From NCBI GenBank assembly GCA_910586515.1, contig CAJUGL010000012.1, positions 1 through 64,000 of the forward strand: 64,000 nucleotides of DNA, given 5' to 3'. The stretch comes from an uncultured Acetatifactor sp. (lineage in GTDB: Bacteria > Bacillota > Clostridia > Lachnospirales > Lachnospiraceae). Numbering within the stretch: the first letter of the stretch is position 1; each line of letters opens with the position of its first letter. The notes under the pieces were generated by a model. It was not told the origin of the DNA, ran no database searches, and saw only the letters and a program-made list of their open reading frames with translations. Positions 50,874-59,089 of the stretch are shown piece by piece. Made by a program: the position numbers and the translations under genes.

Positions 50874-51986
50874 CTACGTATTAATAATAATATCTACGCA
50901 AAATTCTCCATCCTGTATCTTGTATTCTATACTCCCCTGGTACCTCCCCACCACATCTTCAATGCTCTGCGTCCCCCACCCATGATTTCTCACATCCTGC
51001 TTATAAGTCATAAACCGCCCGTTCTTTCTCCTAACCACCCCTCGACAGTCATTCCTCACCTGAATTAACAGCATATCCTGCATTTTTTTGACGGCAACCC
51101 AAATCTCCTTTTGAGCCGCCTCCACGGCATTTTCCATCAAATTGGCAAAAAGGGCGCATAAGTCCCTTGTCTCCACATTCATATCCTGCGGCAAGATTTG
51201 TGTTTCCATGAAAACTGAAATTTCCTTTTCCTCTGCCTTTCTCTCCATTTCGCTCAATATTACATCTATTGTATCAATTCCGGTTCTTTTCTTAATGGAG
51301 CGAGGTTTTCCCACACCTGTCAGACTTTCGATATATATTTTTGCCCGTTGCCCCTCCCCATCTTCCAACATATGATGAACCGCCTTTAAATGATGGTTCA
51401 TATCATGATAAAGCTTCGCATTGGCAGCATAGAAATCTTGAATCTGTGTGTAATTCATTTCCAACATTCTATTCTGACGCGCTAACATCTGCATCTGAAC
51501 CTGCATTTGTCTATTTTTAATCACATAATACCCCAAACCGATTCCTGCTGACACAGCCGACATAAAAATATACCAAATTATATTTATGCTGATATCGAAA
51601 CTGCTCAGCATCTGCTGAAGTATAAAGGTAAAGCCGAACCACCAAACTGCAGATACATATGCAAAATGCTTAACAGCAGATAATTTCACCCTCTTCCTTT
51701 TAATCCAAAAGTACAATGCATAACCTATTCCAAACCAAATCGGCCCTAAGATCAGTTGATATATAATACGAATCCAGCCCTGTTCTGCAGTTGTCTGGCG
51801 AATCAGCTCTTCCCCTCCAATTATACCAGTCAGTGACACTTCTGTTCCCCCTACTGCAGTAAGAAGTACTAAATATCCCCCAATAACAGCAACGGCATTT
51901 ATAAAATCACATTTCCAGAAACTGAATGCAAATACTATACCCCCCTCCCAAAATAACAAGAATCGTATAAGGCGATACCAAGACAA
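50874..51986 (-). CDS. agrC: AgrC-like sensor kinase (GHKL type), main frame after a frameshift
   Basis: This frame holds four to five membrane helices and the cytoplasmic kinase: the phosphoacceptor region LYHDMNHHLKAVHHML, the N-box NLMENAVEAAQK, and the ATP-binding WGTQSIEDVVGRYQG. The HPK10/AgrC class binds a cyclic peptide through its membrane domain and phosphorylates a LytTR regulator. The N-terminal helices sit in another frame (51907-52173). The two join in a run of six Gs (minus strand, 51940-51945). With five Gs the protein would be continuous, at about 430 residues. The apparent start in this frame is not a natural one. Confidence 0.85.
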   Translation of the reverse strand: MSWYRLIRFLLFWEGGIVFAFSFWKCDFINAVAVIGGYLVLLTAVGGTEVSLTGIIGGEELIRQTTAEQGWIRIIYQLILGPIWFGIGYALYFWIKRKRVKLSAVKHFAYVSAVWWFGFTFILQQMLSSFDISINIIWYIFMSAVSAGIGLGYYVIKNRQMQVQMQMLARQNRMLEMNYTQIQDFYAANAKLYHDMNHHLKAVHHMLEDGEGQRAKIYIESLTGVGKPRSIKKRTGIDTIDVILSEMERKAEEKEISVFMETQILPQDMNVETRDLCALFANLMENAVEAAQKEIWVAVKKMQDMLLIQVRNDCRGVVRRKNGRFMTYKQDVRNHGWGTQSIEDVVGRYQGSIEYKIQDGEFCVDIIINT

Positions 51987-52173
51987 AACGATTCATGATA
52001 AAAGCTACCAGTACCATTATCACCATCATTCCACCAGGAAGCAGCCACTTCTTTCTCCCCAATTCCCCGGTCCACTTTCTTCTCTCATAAAGCAAATCCA
52101 CCAGTCTCCACATCCAGAACGCCTCATTAAAAGTACAGATAATATCCACTATGTTTGCCAACAGCAGTATCAT
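51907..52173 (-). pseudogene. agrC: N-terminal membrane part of agrC, out of frame with the kinase
   Basis: The frame starts MILLLANIVDIICTFNEAFW, the usual AgrC N-terminus, and holds the first two to three helices. It then runs out of frame after VILGG at the G6 tract and stops 10 codons later. Its ATG overlaps the response regulator stop as ATGA, so kinase translation is coupled to the regulator gene. It is the real 5' end of agrC. Confidence 0.85.
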
Positions 52174-52898
52174 CGCAGTCCCTCCCTGATTACCCAGTAT
52201 TTTCGCAGCCTGTTCTTCAGCTCAGTAATTCGTTCCCTGCCTGCACCCAACTGTACGCCTTCTGCCAAGATGATATTGTCACCGGTAATTTTATGGATTT
52301 TTCCAAGATTTACAATACAGCCGCGATCTACCCAAACGAATTCCTCCTCCGGCAGTTCTCTGTAGATCTGCTTCAAGGTCTTTCGTACCTTAGTGTGCTC
52401 CCCATTAGATTTCTCAATATAGGCATATTTCTCCCGATGCCATATATAAGTAATGCTCTTCAGCGGAATTTTCTCTAAAACCTTCTGGTTCTCTGCAATG
52501 TAAAACTTTCCTTCTCTGTCCAGCGCCAGGCCAAGGGCGTCCCTCACCGCTCCGGGCAGCATTTCATCTGCATTTCCTTTGGGAATAAAGCGGTATGGCT
52601 GTACTTCAAAGGATTTATATATGTACTTTTCGTAAGATGTCACAAAAATAGTAATTGCGTCCGGAAGATATTTTTTGACCTTATTGGTCAATTCTATTCC
52701 GTCCAAATTTGGCATCTCTATATCCAACAGGAGTATATCAAAATAAGCGCCTTCCTCCACCTCATAAAAAAGGGAATTACTGTTATAGAAAATCTCACTT
52801 CTGCAGACCATTTCCCTTTCCATACAGCACTTTTCCACTATTTTGCCAACCATTTCGGCTTCTCTTACATCGTCATCGCAGACGGCAATACTAATCAT
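52170..52898 (-). CDS. agrA: LytTR-family response regulator, AgrA-like
   Basis: This 242-residue regulator has a receiver domain (IAVCDDDVREAE, phosphoacceptor in ILLLDIEMPNLDG, IFVTSYEKYIYKSFE) and a C-terminal LytTR DNA-binding domain (IPLKSITYIWHREKYAYIE, FVWVDRGCIVNLGKI). LytTR proteins bind two 9-bp repeats one to two turns apart. Three such paired sites occur in this region, one before its own operon. It overlaps the upstream 171-residue gene and the downstream kinase gene by 4 bases each. It appears intact even though its kinase and signal processor are broken. Confidence 0.92.
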   Translation of the reverse strand: MISIAVCDDDVREAEMVGKIVEKCCMEREMVCRSEIFYNSNSLFYEVEEGAYFDILLLDIEMPNLDGIELTNKVKKYLPDAITIFVTSYEKYIYKSFEVQPYRFIPKGNADEMLPGAVRDALGLALDREGKFYIAENQKVLEKIPLKSITYIWHREKYAYIEKSNGEHTKVRKTLKQIYRELPEEEFVWVDRGCIVNLGKIHKITGDNIILAEGVQLGAGRERITELKNRLRKYWVIREGLR

Positions 52899-53410
52899 AT
52901 CCCATTCCCCTTACCCAAAGTATCTGTCGCTGCCTCCGGCTGCTGTAAAGCGCCAAAAGACAGCGCTTCCTGTTCCTCAAATCTATAGACACGTTTCCTC
53001 TCCAAATCCAGAAGCCATGCTCCCTCCTCCAGCACCAGAAGCTCAAAGATCGGACCCTCATGCCCCTTCCGGTAGAACCTGCATCCATGCACTCCGCACT
53101 TGACACGGTGTACAATATCCTCAATTATCCACCCTACATTTTCTTCCTTCGCTGTACTCCTTGGCCATCTTCCCAACGCTTCACCTACTTGTGAAACGTT
53201 AGGTTTCAGCCGCCGCTCCATCTCGCTGTATGCCTTCGCTGTCTGGCACGCAGCCTCCCCACAGATGACATCTCCAGTCTTCTGATAACAGTCCGTCAGC
53301 CATTCTACAGTTTCCCGTATTAACTTGTCTGGCGAGCCGCCCGTTATTCCATAGGCTTCCGCCGCCAGTTTTATTATCTCTGGTTTTTGTATCGCATCTC
53401 CGATTTTCAA
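52895..53410 (-). CDS. uncharacterised 171-residue protein heading the agr regulator operon
   Basis: I do not recognise this protein. It starts with TTG (53408-53410, AAAGGA 13 bases upstream). Residues about 1-100 look helical and the C-terminal part is beta-like. It holds five cysteines, with a notable pair in VKCGVHGCRFYRKGHEG, and ends EAATDTLGKGNGI. It has no signal peptide or membrane segment. It lies directly behind the third LytTR promoter and overlaps the regulator by 4 bases. It could modulate the regulator, perhaps as a redox or metal sensor, but this is a guess from position. Confidence 0.65.
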   Translation of the reverse strand: MKIGDAIQKPEIIKLAAEAYGITGGSPDKLIRETVEWLTDCYQKTGDVICGEAACQTAKAYSEMERRLKPNVSQVGEALGRWPRSTAKEENVGWIIEDIVHRVKCGVHGCRFYRKGHEGPIFELLVLEEGAWLLDLERKRVYRFEEQEALSFGALQQPEAATDTLGKGNGI

Positions 53411-53458
53411 GTTTTTTCAGTTTCCTTTCTTGCCTGCAATAATGAGTTTTTCTGAAAA

Positions 53459-53522
53459 ATTATACCTCCAAATAAAGGCATTTCGAAAAAAAGGACCTTG
53501 AAAGACGCAGAAATGACCTTCA
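53459..53522 (-). promoter_or_regulatory. LytTR-dependent promoter of the agr regulator operon
   Basis: On the minus strand, TGAAGGTCA (53514-53522) and TCAAGGTCC (53493-53501) have a 21-bp period. TATAAT lies at 53459-53464. The distance from the inner element to the -10 box is 29 bp, against 28 bp in the other two promoters. There is no good -35, as expected for an activated promoter. This implies positive autoregulation. Confidence 0.7.
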
Positions 53523-53574
53523 GTTTTTCTCTACGGAAACTGCCCCTACTTCCCGGCAATGCAGCATTACGGAT

Positions 53575-53620
53575 AAAAAATGACAGGAAGGATACCGCCA
53601 TGGGCAGCATCCTTCCTGTC
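53575..53620 (-). terminator. intrinsic terminator of pepC
   Basis: GACAGGAAGGAT pairs with ATCCTTCCTGTC. On the minus strand the hairpin is followed by ATTTTTTATCC. Confidence 0.85.
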
Positions 53621-53656
53621 TGACCTGCACAGTCCTCTCGCCGGAAGGCAATCCCG

Positions 53657-54991
53657 TCAGGCCAGTGATCCCATGGGATCCCAGGGTTCCAGCATAATCG
53701 GTTCCGTCTCGTATTCCTTCAGGAACTCTTCCGACAGATATTTCTTATTTACCACGATCTGGTACATAAATTCGTCAAACCATGCATCGCTCATCACATA
53801 ATAGCCTTTTTCGCCGGATTTCTCTCCCCAGCTGTTCTCCACACGCCAACGGTTGGGCCTTCCCTCTTCGTCCAGGTTCACGCCCAGGAATACCATGGCA
53901 TGGGTCATCAGACTTTCGCCGTACTCCAGGCGCTCCGCCTTGTTCATGCCGAACTTTACATCCAGAAGCTCCTCCAGCTGATAGGCGTCCAAATCCATGG
54001 TGCCGCCCTCCTTGGTCAGGAATTTCCCCACATCGCAGCCGAACCATACGGGAGAACCGTCCTTCAGCTGCGCGATAGCCGCTTTTTTCAGCTCCTCAAT
54101 CTCCAGGTTCAGGTACCGCACCAGACGTCCTTCCTTCACATTGCCCAGGAATTTCACGCTGTAGCTTCTGTGATAAGGCTTATCCGCTGTAGGCGCATTG
54201 ATTACGCTGACATAATCATCCAGATTCAGCCCCACATATTTCTCAAAGAACGCCCCGGGAGTCAGTCCGCATTCCCGGATGAACTTCCCGTCCTTGTCCT
54301 CGGCCTCAAAATCAAAAACCCTGGGCGGCTCACCCAGACAGATGCACAGGATCCGGTAAATCTCCTCAAGCATGGCCTCCTTCTTTCCGGCCAGTTCCTC
54401 TTTCGCAGCGCCCTGGGCATAAGCCTTCCGCAGACGGCAGGCATCCTCCCGCAGTTTCACGGTCAAAGTGCTGTTCATCTCTCCTGTGGCGGAAGACGAC
54501 TTGGATTCCGGCATTGCATACTTGGGCACCACGCCGTATTTCCGGACCAGATTGCACAGCATATCCCACTGCCCGCCGTCATTTAAGGGCGCAGTCAGCA
54601 GCCATGCGATGAGTCTGCCCTCTGTAGGCTCATCCAATGTCTCCAGAATGCTCTCCAGGAAATAATTCGCCTTCTCCAGCTTATCGTAAAACAGCGTATA
54701 ATTCTGTGAAAGTTCGAAGTTCTCCAGGTTCAGTTTTTTGATCACCTCAAACCGGAAAGTATTCAGCGCCGCAAACATCCAGCAGCGGCCGCTGGATTTC
54801 TGATCCGTGATGGCGCCCTGCTTTAAATTCACGGAAAAGCTGTGGCGGGTGGTTCTGTGCACCTCGCCGTTCTTGGCGGCTGCCTGCAGACCATTCTCCG
54901 TCACGGCGTTCATCGCCACCCGGCATGCCTTGTCTGCACTGCATTTCTCCTGAAACTGCGCCAGAGTTTCTTTTGTAATTTGACTGCTCAT
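53657..54991 (-). CDS. pepC: aminopeptidase C (bleomycin hydrolase family)
   Basis: This 444-residue cytoplasmic cysteine peptidase trims peptides. The papain-fold active site is complete: DQKSSGRCWMFAALN with Cys70, THAMVFLGV with the catalytic His, and VENSWGEKSGEKGYYVMSDAWF with the Asn. The length matches the family. The ATG is chosen 6 bases after AGAGG; one two codons earlier is possible. It follows the SDR gene (93 bp gap) on the same strand and may be co-transcribed with it. Confidence 0.96.
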   Translation of the reverse strand: MSSQITKETLAQFQEKCSADKACRVAMNAVTENGLQAAAKNGEVHRTTRHSFSVNLKQGAITDQKSSGRCWMFAALNTFRFEVIKKLNLENFELSQNYTLFYDKLEKANYFLESILETLDEPTEGRLIAWLLTAPLNDGGQWDMLCNLVRKYGVVPKYAMPESKSSSATGEMNSTLTVKLREDACRLRKAYAQGAAKEELAGKKEAMLEEIYRILCICLGEPPRVFDFEAEDKDGKFIRECGLTPGAFFEKYVGLNLDDYVSVINAPTADKPYHRSYSVKFLGNVKEGRLVRYLNLEIEELKKAAIAQLKDGSPVWFGCDVGKFLTKEGGTMDLDAYQLEELLDVKFGMNKAERLEYGESLMTHAMVFLGVNLDEEGRPNRWRVENSWGEKSGEKGYYVMSDAWFDEFMYQIVVNKKYLSEEFLKEYETEPIMLEPWDPMGSLA

Positions 54992-55084
54992 TTTCATCCT
55001 CTTTTCTTTCTCGTTATGTAATTTGTGTCTGTTCATGCAAGTTATCGGCGTTTTCCGTTCCCGCTCCGCACGGGCCTTTTATCT

Positions 55085-55885
55085 CTAAGGCCGCAGTCCC
55101 ATACCGCCTTCCAGCGTGATGGTCTCACCGGTCATGTACTTGAAGTCCGGGGAGGCAAGCTGCACGCAGACACGCCCGATCTCCAGTTCCGAATCGCCGT
55201 AATGTCCTGCGGGCGGCATCTTCACATTGGCCTTGAAGGCATCCGGATAGGCCTTTTCAAAGTTCTCAAGCTGTGCTGTCCAGGCCAGAGGGCAGATAAT
55301 GTTCACATTCACCCCGTCCTTTGCCCACTCTGTAGCCGCCACGCGGGTCAGACCGCGGATTCCTTCTTTTGCCGCCGCATAGGCGCACTGTCCGTAATTG
55401 CCGAACAGGCCGGCGCCGGAGGCAAAGTTGATCACGGTTCCCTTCGTCTCCACAAGATGGGGATGGCAGGCCTTCATATAATAGAAAGCTGCATAAAGTC
55501 CGGAGTACATTGCCAGGTCAAACTGCTCCGTCGTATGATCAGCCAGGGTCACGCCGGAAGCGGAGGCCTGGGCATTGTTAATCAGCACATCAATTCTGCC
55601 GAACTTCTCCATGGTCTGGCGCACCACTTCTTCCACTACCGCCTGATTGTCCGCCTTGGCATTCACGTCAGCAGCAACCGTCAGCACCTGAATGCCGTAC
55701 AGCCTCTCCAGTTCCTCTTTTGCATCCTCCAGTTTCTTTACATTGCGCCCTGTGATCACAATATTGGCGCCTTCCTTGGCATATGCCGTGGCAATGCCGT
55801 AGCCGATGGAACCGCAGCGCCCGTCACTCAAAACCGCCCGTCCTGCTCCTGTGATAATCGCTGTCTTTCCCGTTAAAAATCCCAT
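55085..55885 (-). CDS. SDR family oxidoreductase
   Basis: This 266-residue NAD(P)-dependent dehydrogenase has a Rossmann start (KTAIITGAG), NNAQ in place of NNAG, catalytic Ser in FASGAG, and the YAAAK Tyr-Lys pair. It ends GETITLEGGMGLRP. The cofactor loop carries an insertion (RAVLSDGRCGSIGYG) between TGAG and the usual GIG, which is unusual and could change cofactor binding. AAGGAGG lies upstream and a strong promoter lies about 100 bp before. The substrate is unknown; relatives act on acyl, sugar or steroid alcohols. Confidence 0.9.
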   Translation of the reverse strand: MGFLTGKTAIITGAGRAVLSDGRCGSIGYGIATAYAKEGANIVITGRNVKKLEDAKEELERLYGIQVLTVAADVNAKADNQAVVEEVVRQTMEKFGRIDVLINNAQASASGVTLADHTTEQFDLAMYSGLYAAFYYMKACHPHLVETKGTVINFASGAGLFGNYGQCAYAAAKEGIRGLTRVAATEWAKDGVNVNIICPLAWTAQLENFEKAYPDAFKANVKMPPAGHYGDSELEIGRVCVQLASPDFKYMTGETITLEGGMGLRP

Positions 55886-55981
55886 AGCCCTTACCTCCTT
55901 CTCAACTCATCACTGTTTATTGTCATTTCCGGATAAACCCGCTTTTCCTGGTCGGAAAATATCGTCAATTTACCCAAAACA

Positions 55982-56010
55982 ACTATAGCACACTTGAGAA
56001 TCACTGTCAA
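55982..56010 (-). promoter_or_regulatory. strong promoter of the SDR (and possibly pepC) genes
   Basis: On the minus strand, TTGACA (56005-56010) and TATAGT (55982-55987) are separated by exactly 17 bp. Confidence 0.8.
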
Positions 56011-56053
56011 TTTGTACCATCTGTTTCCTCCCTGTTTTCGCAGGAACATATGT

Positions 56054-57184
56054 TCAGAATTGAAAGTAAATAAAAGCCGACGCATCGTATTCCGGTCCAT
56101 AGACCCCAAAAATCAAAATGCCGAAGATCAGGGCATAATAAATCAGCCAGCGGAACCAGATATTCTGCCTTGCCAGTACACCCTTAAAATCCGTTCCTTT
56201 TCTTTTCCGATAGTCCGTCGCCATCAAAAGAATCAGCCCCAACAGCATGACGAAAAAATTCCTCTCCGACAGCGTCAATGTATGAAGGCCCAGCATGGTA
56301 TTCGGATTCCGGTCATAATACAGATTACAATCCAGAAATATTACCTCTTCACTCTCTGCAAGTTCCGCAATCTGCTCTGTACAGCTGTCATAATTGACAG
56401 AGCGGATATAGCCTTCATACATTGGGGACATGACTACATAAAACGGAATCCCTTCTTCCCTGCACAGACTGGCCAGCTTGTGAAAATGGCGGATATTTGC
56501 CTCGGAAATAACCCATTCTGCAGGGTTATATTCCGCCTGATCATACCGTCTGGCCGTTTCTGCAGACATGGATGTCTCACTGGGATGAAAAGAAGAATAT
56601 TCTCTGATTCCCTCGGTGTAAAAGTCCAGATTCGCATTGACGGCCCCGAAATCTTCCCAGTTGCCGTGGCACCTGGCTATCGGAAGAAGCGCATAACCCC
56701 AGTTTCTGCGTTCATACTGTTCCGCCACAGCCTCCAGCTTGGTGAGGCCGAAGCGCATTCCGTCAATATTGGCTTCCTTTTTCCAGTCCCGGTCAGGATT
56801 ATCGCCGTAGCGCCAGTTATTATTATCATCCAGAGAAAACGCCTCCAGAATAATGGCTTCCGGGCGCTGATAATGCAAGGCCTCTTTTACATTAAAAAAG
56901 GCCTGAACTGTATTTTGAGAATTTGATGCCAGAATATAGCTGCTCTTTCCCGTTATCCGGGAAATGACCGAAGGGTCGAATGTAGAATAGGCATGACTGC
57001 TGCCCACCACAAGAATCTGTGCTTCTCCTTCCCCCAGGGCGTAAAAGCGATGCCATGTGCGTACAATGGCATTGGGAGGGTATAAAAGCAGAACCGCCGC
57101 CCGCAGTCCTGCCAGAAGAAGCAACACAAAAAAACAGCCCTTAAAAAAATATTTCCACCAGGTTTCTCTGCCCTTTCTCCACAT
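56054..57184 (-). CDS. chimeric protein: SGNH-like domain joined to an MBOAT C-terminus
   Basis: This is a 376-residue membrane protein. Residues 1-35 hold an anchor. Residues about 50-295 look like the extracytoplasmic SGNH/DltD-like partner of an O-acyltransferase (ILVVGSSHAYSTFDPSVI holds the GSSH nucleophile block; IPFYVVMSPMYEGYI). From about residue 300 the sequence is the last 75 residues of an MBOAT acyltransferase (FFVMLLGLILLM, IWFRWLIYYALIFGILIFGVYG, ending FIYFQF). The usual DxxH end of the SGNH part and about 400 residues of MBOAT are absent. An in-frame deletion fusing two neighbouring genes explains this. Activity is doubtful. Confidence 0.65.
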   Translation of the reverse strand: MWRKGRETWWKYFFKGCFFVLLLLAGLRAAVLLLYPPNAIVRTWHRFYALGEGEAQILVVGSSHAYSTFDPSVISRITGKSSYILASNSQNTVQAFFNVKEALHYQRPEAIILEAFSLDDNNNWRYGDNPDRDWKKEANIDGMRFGLTKLEAVAEQYERRNWGYALLPIARCHGNWEDFGAVNANLDFYTEGIREYSSFHPSETSMSAETARRYDQAEYNPAEWVISEANIRHFHKLASLCREEGIPFYVVMSPMYEGYIRSVNYDSCTEQIAELAESEEVIFLDCNLYYDRNPNTMLGLHTLTLSERNFFVMLLGLILLMATDYRKRKGTDFKGVLARQNIWFRWLIYYALIFGILIFGVYGPEYDASAFIYFQF

Positions 57185-57412
57185 ACCCTCTCCCCCGCAA
57201 AGTAATACGCCGGGTTTTCATGACATTATAAAGACTATGCAGCTGCCGGCGCTTCTTTTTATTATAAGGGAAGTTATATGGCATGTGGTCTGCTGCCGGC
57301 AGACATTTGATCAAGCAGGGAAACGGCCTTCTCCACTGTCTGCCGCACGGCCGCCTGGGGGCATATTTCCCCTGAACTGGCCTGTGCATGGAAAAAACAG
57401 GCAATCTTCCGT

Positions 57413-58906
57413 TTATTCCCCCGTCCCATAGTGCAGCCATGGGCTGTAGTATTCTTCCGGCACGGGATCCGGCATTGGACTGGAGCTGTACTCGTTGGGC
57501 AGGGAAGAATACACCTGAACGGTAAAGCGATATGCAGCTCCCGGTTTTGAGACCAGAAATTCCGTGGGTATATAGATTCCTCCCAGTCCGCACTCCTCAA
57601 TGTAGCTCTTGGGCCAGGTATTCTCCATCACATAAGCCCCTGTCTCGTCATAGAAGGTGACGTTGAAGACATCTTTTTCTGCATAATCCTCCAGATTGTC
57701 CCATGTGGCACAATAAGACCGGGAGTCCCCGGTCTCATGCAGCCTCCACGCAAGTCCTGTGGGCACAGCCAGCGGCGGCGCCGATTCTCCCGTATACTCA
57801 AACCCATCCGACACCGCAAAGGGACTGTCCGCATACCGAATCCCGTCTCCCCTGGCAGAAACAGTAAAATAATAAAACCCATTGTCCTCCAAATACGGAG
57901 TAATATTCCAGCTAATGGCTTCCATGTTCCTGGCGGAACCGCCGACTCTGACCAACTCATCCTTATACCAGTCATCGTCGTCCCTGCCCGGCGCGGACTC
58001 GCTGTCCCTTCTGTACAATCGCAGAGTAAACTGAACCTCATTCCCCACTCCTGATTCCAGAACATTATCCCAGACCACAGTGCCGGTCTCTCCGTCCCAA
58101 TGAACATTTCCAGGAACGGGAAGAACCGTAAGCTCTGCTCCCTCTTCCTGATTTTCTGCCTGTCCTCTTTCCCGCACAACAGGAATCACAGCCCAGCAGA
58201 CTCCAAACAAAAGGATCAGAGCCAAAGCCGCCCCTCCCCACAGAAGCCTGTTCTGTTCTGGAAATAACGCCTTTCTCACCTGGCTCACTGACTGGTACCG
58301 CCTGTCCGGATCCAGATTTCTGCATTTCTGGAGGACTCTTTTATAATGCCGCTTCAGAATACTCTTTCCCAGAAACTGCTCCAGAGTCACTCCCAATGCA
58401 TAGATATCTGCCCGCTGGTCGGTCTGGGTAAAGCCATACTGCTCCGGCGGCGCAAATCCTCTGGTACCCAGCAGCATGGTATCCTGCTCCGCCCCATCCC
58501 TGGGCGTACGGGAGGCGTCAAAGTCAATGAGACGCAGATGGCCGTCCTGTGCAAAAATCACATTAGAAGGTTTGATATCCCGATGAATAATGCCCCTTGT
58601 GTGAAGAAACTCCAGCACGGAACACAGTTCCCCGGCGACCTGCCGAAACTGTTTACCGGACAATTTCTCCCTGTCCCAAGTCTCTCCTTCTATATATTCC
58701 TCAATTACAGTGGTGTAATCCTCTGATACCTCCACCTCATACAGCTTCGGCAGATAAGGATGAGAGCAGTCCTTCAGCAGTTCATACACCAAATGCTTTC
58801 CTTTCAGGCGCTTCCTGACCAATACCCGGGAGCCGGCCTTTTCCCTCACCAGATCCACTGTGCTTTTTTCACTCTGCTTTAACAGTTTTATCTCCTGATA
58901 TTCCAT
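57413..58906 (-). CDS. membrane-bound Ser/Thr protein kinase with extracellular domain
   Basis: This 497-residue kinase has a cytoplasmic catalytic domain (residues about 1-205) with the HRDIKPSNVIF catalytic loop, DFDAS in place of DFG, an APPEQYG activation-segment end and DIYALGVTL. A membrane helix follows (LLWGGAALALILLFGVCWAVIP, about 218-238), then an outside part of about 250 residues with two Ig/FN3-like beta domains. There are no PASTA repeats, so it is not the usual PrkC. The N-lobe is short and the glycine-rich loop is degenerate. AAGGA lies about 10 bases before the ATG. The ligand and targets are unknown. Confidence 0.85.
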   Translation of the reverse strand: MEYQEIKLLKQSEKSTVDLVREKAGSRVLVRKRLKGKHLVYELLKDCSHPYLPKLYEVEVSEDYTTVIEEYIEGETWDREKLSGKQFRQVAGELCSVLEFLHTRGIIHRDIKPSNVIFAQDGHLRLIDFDASRTPRDGAEQDTMLLGTRGFAPPEQYGFTQTDQRADIYALGVTLEQFLGKSILKRHYKRVLQKCRNLDPDRRYQSVSQVRKALFPEQNRLLWGGAALALILLFGVCWAVIPVVRERGQAENQEEGAELTVLPVPGNVHWDGETGTVVWDNVLESGVGNEVQFTLRLYRRDSESAPGRDDDDWYKDELVRVGGSARNMEAISWNITPYLEDNGFYYFTVSARGDGIRYADSPFAVSDGFEYTGESAPPLAVPTGLAWRLHETGDSRSYCATWDNLEDYAEKDVFNVTFYDETGAYVMENTWPKSYIEECGLGGIYIPTEFLVSKPGAAYRFTVQVYSSLPNEYSSSPMPDPVPEEYYSPWLHYGTGE

Positions 58907-58957
58907 ACGCTGATATCCTTTTTTGTCCTTTCACCCGATAGACACTGAAGATTGCCG

Positions 58958-58989
58958 GTAACAGTTCAGCGCCCTGTCTGAAGTGTTAC
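58958..58989. repeat. 32-bp palindromic mini-element, inverted copy
   Basis: GTAACAGTTCAG and CTGAAGTGTTAC enclose CGCCCTGT. This is the reverse complement of the main copies with one mismatch in an arm. No matching flanks were seen. Confidence 0.7.
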
Positions 58990-59049
58990 CAACAACCTGC
59001 TGTTTGATCATGGTTTTGAACTGTTGGGCGTTCCAGATGAATAAATCCG

Positions 59050-59081
59050 GCAACAGTTCAGACAGAACGCTGAACTGCTGC
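59050..59081. repeat. 32-bp palindromic mini-element, diverged copy
   Basis: GCAACAGTTCAG and CTGAACTGCTGC enclose ACAGAACG. The flanks TAAATCCG and TGAATCCT match at 6 of 8 positions. It lies directly upstream of the radical SAM gene end and 60 bp from another copy. Confidence 0.6.
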
Positions 59082-59089
59082 TGAATCCT

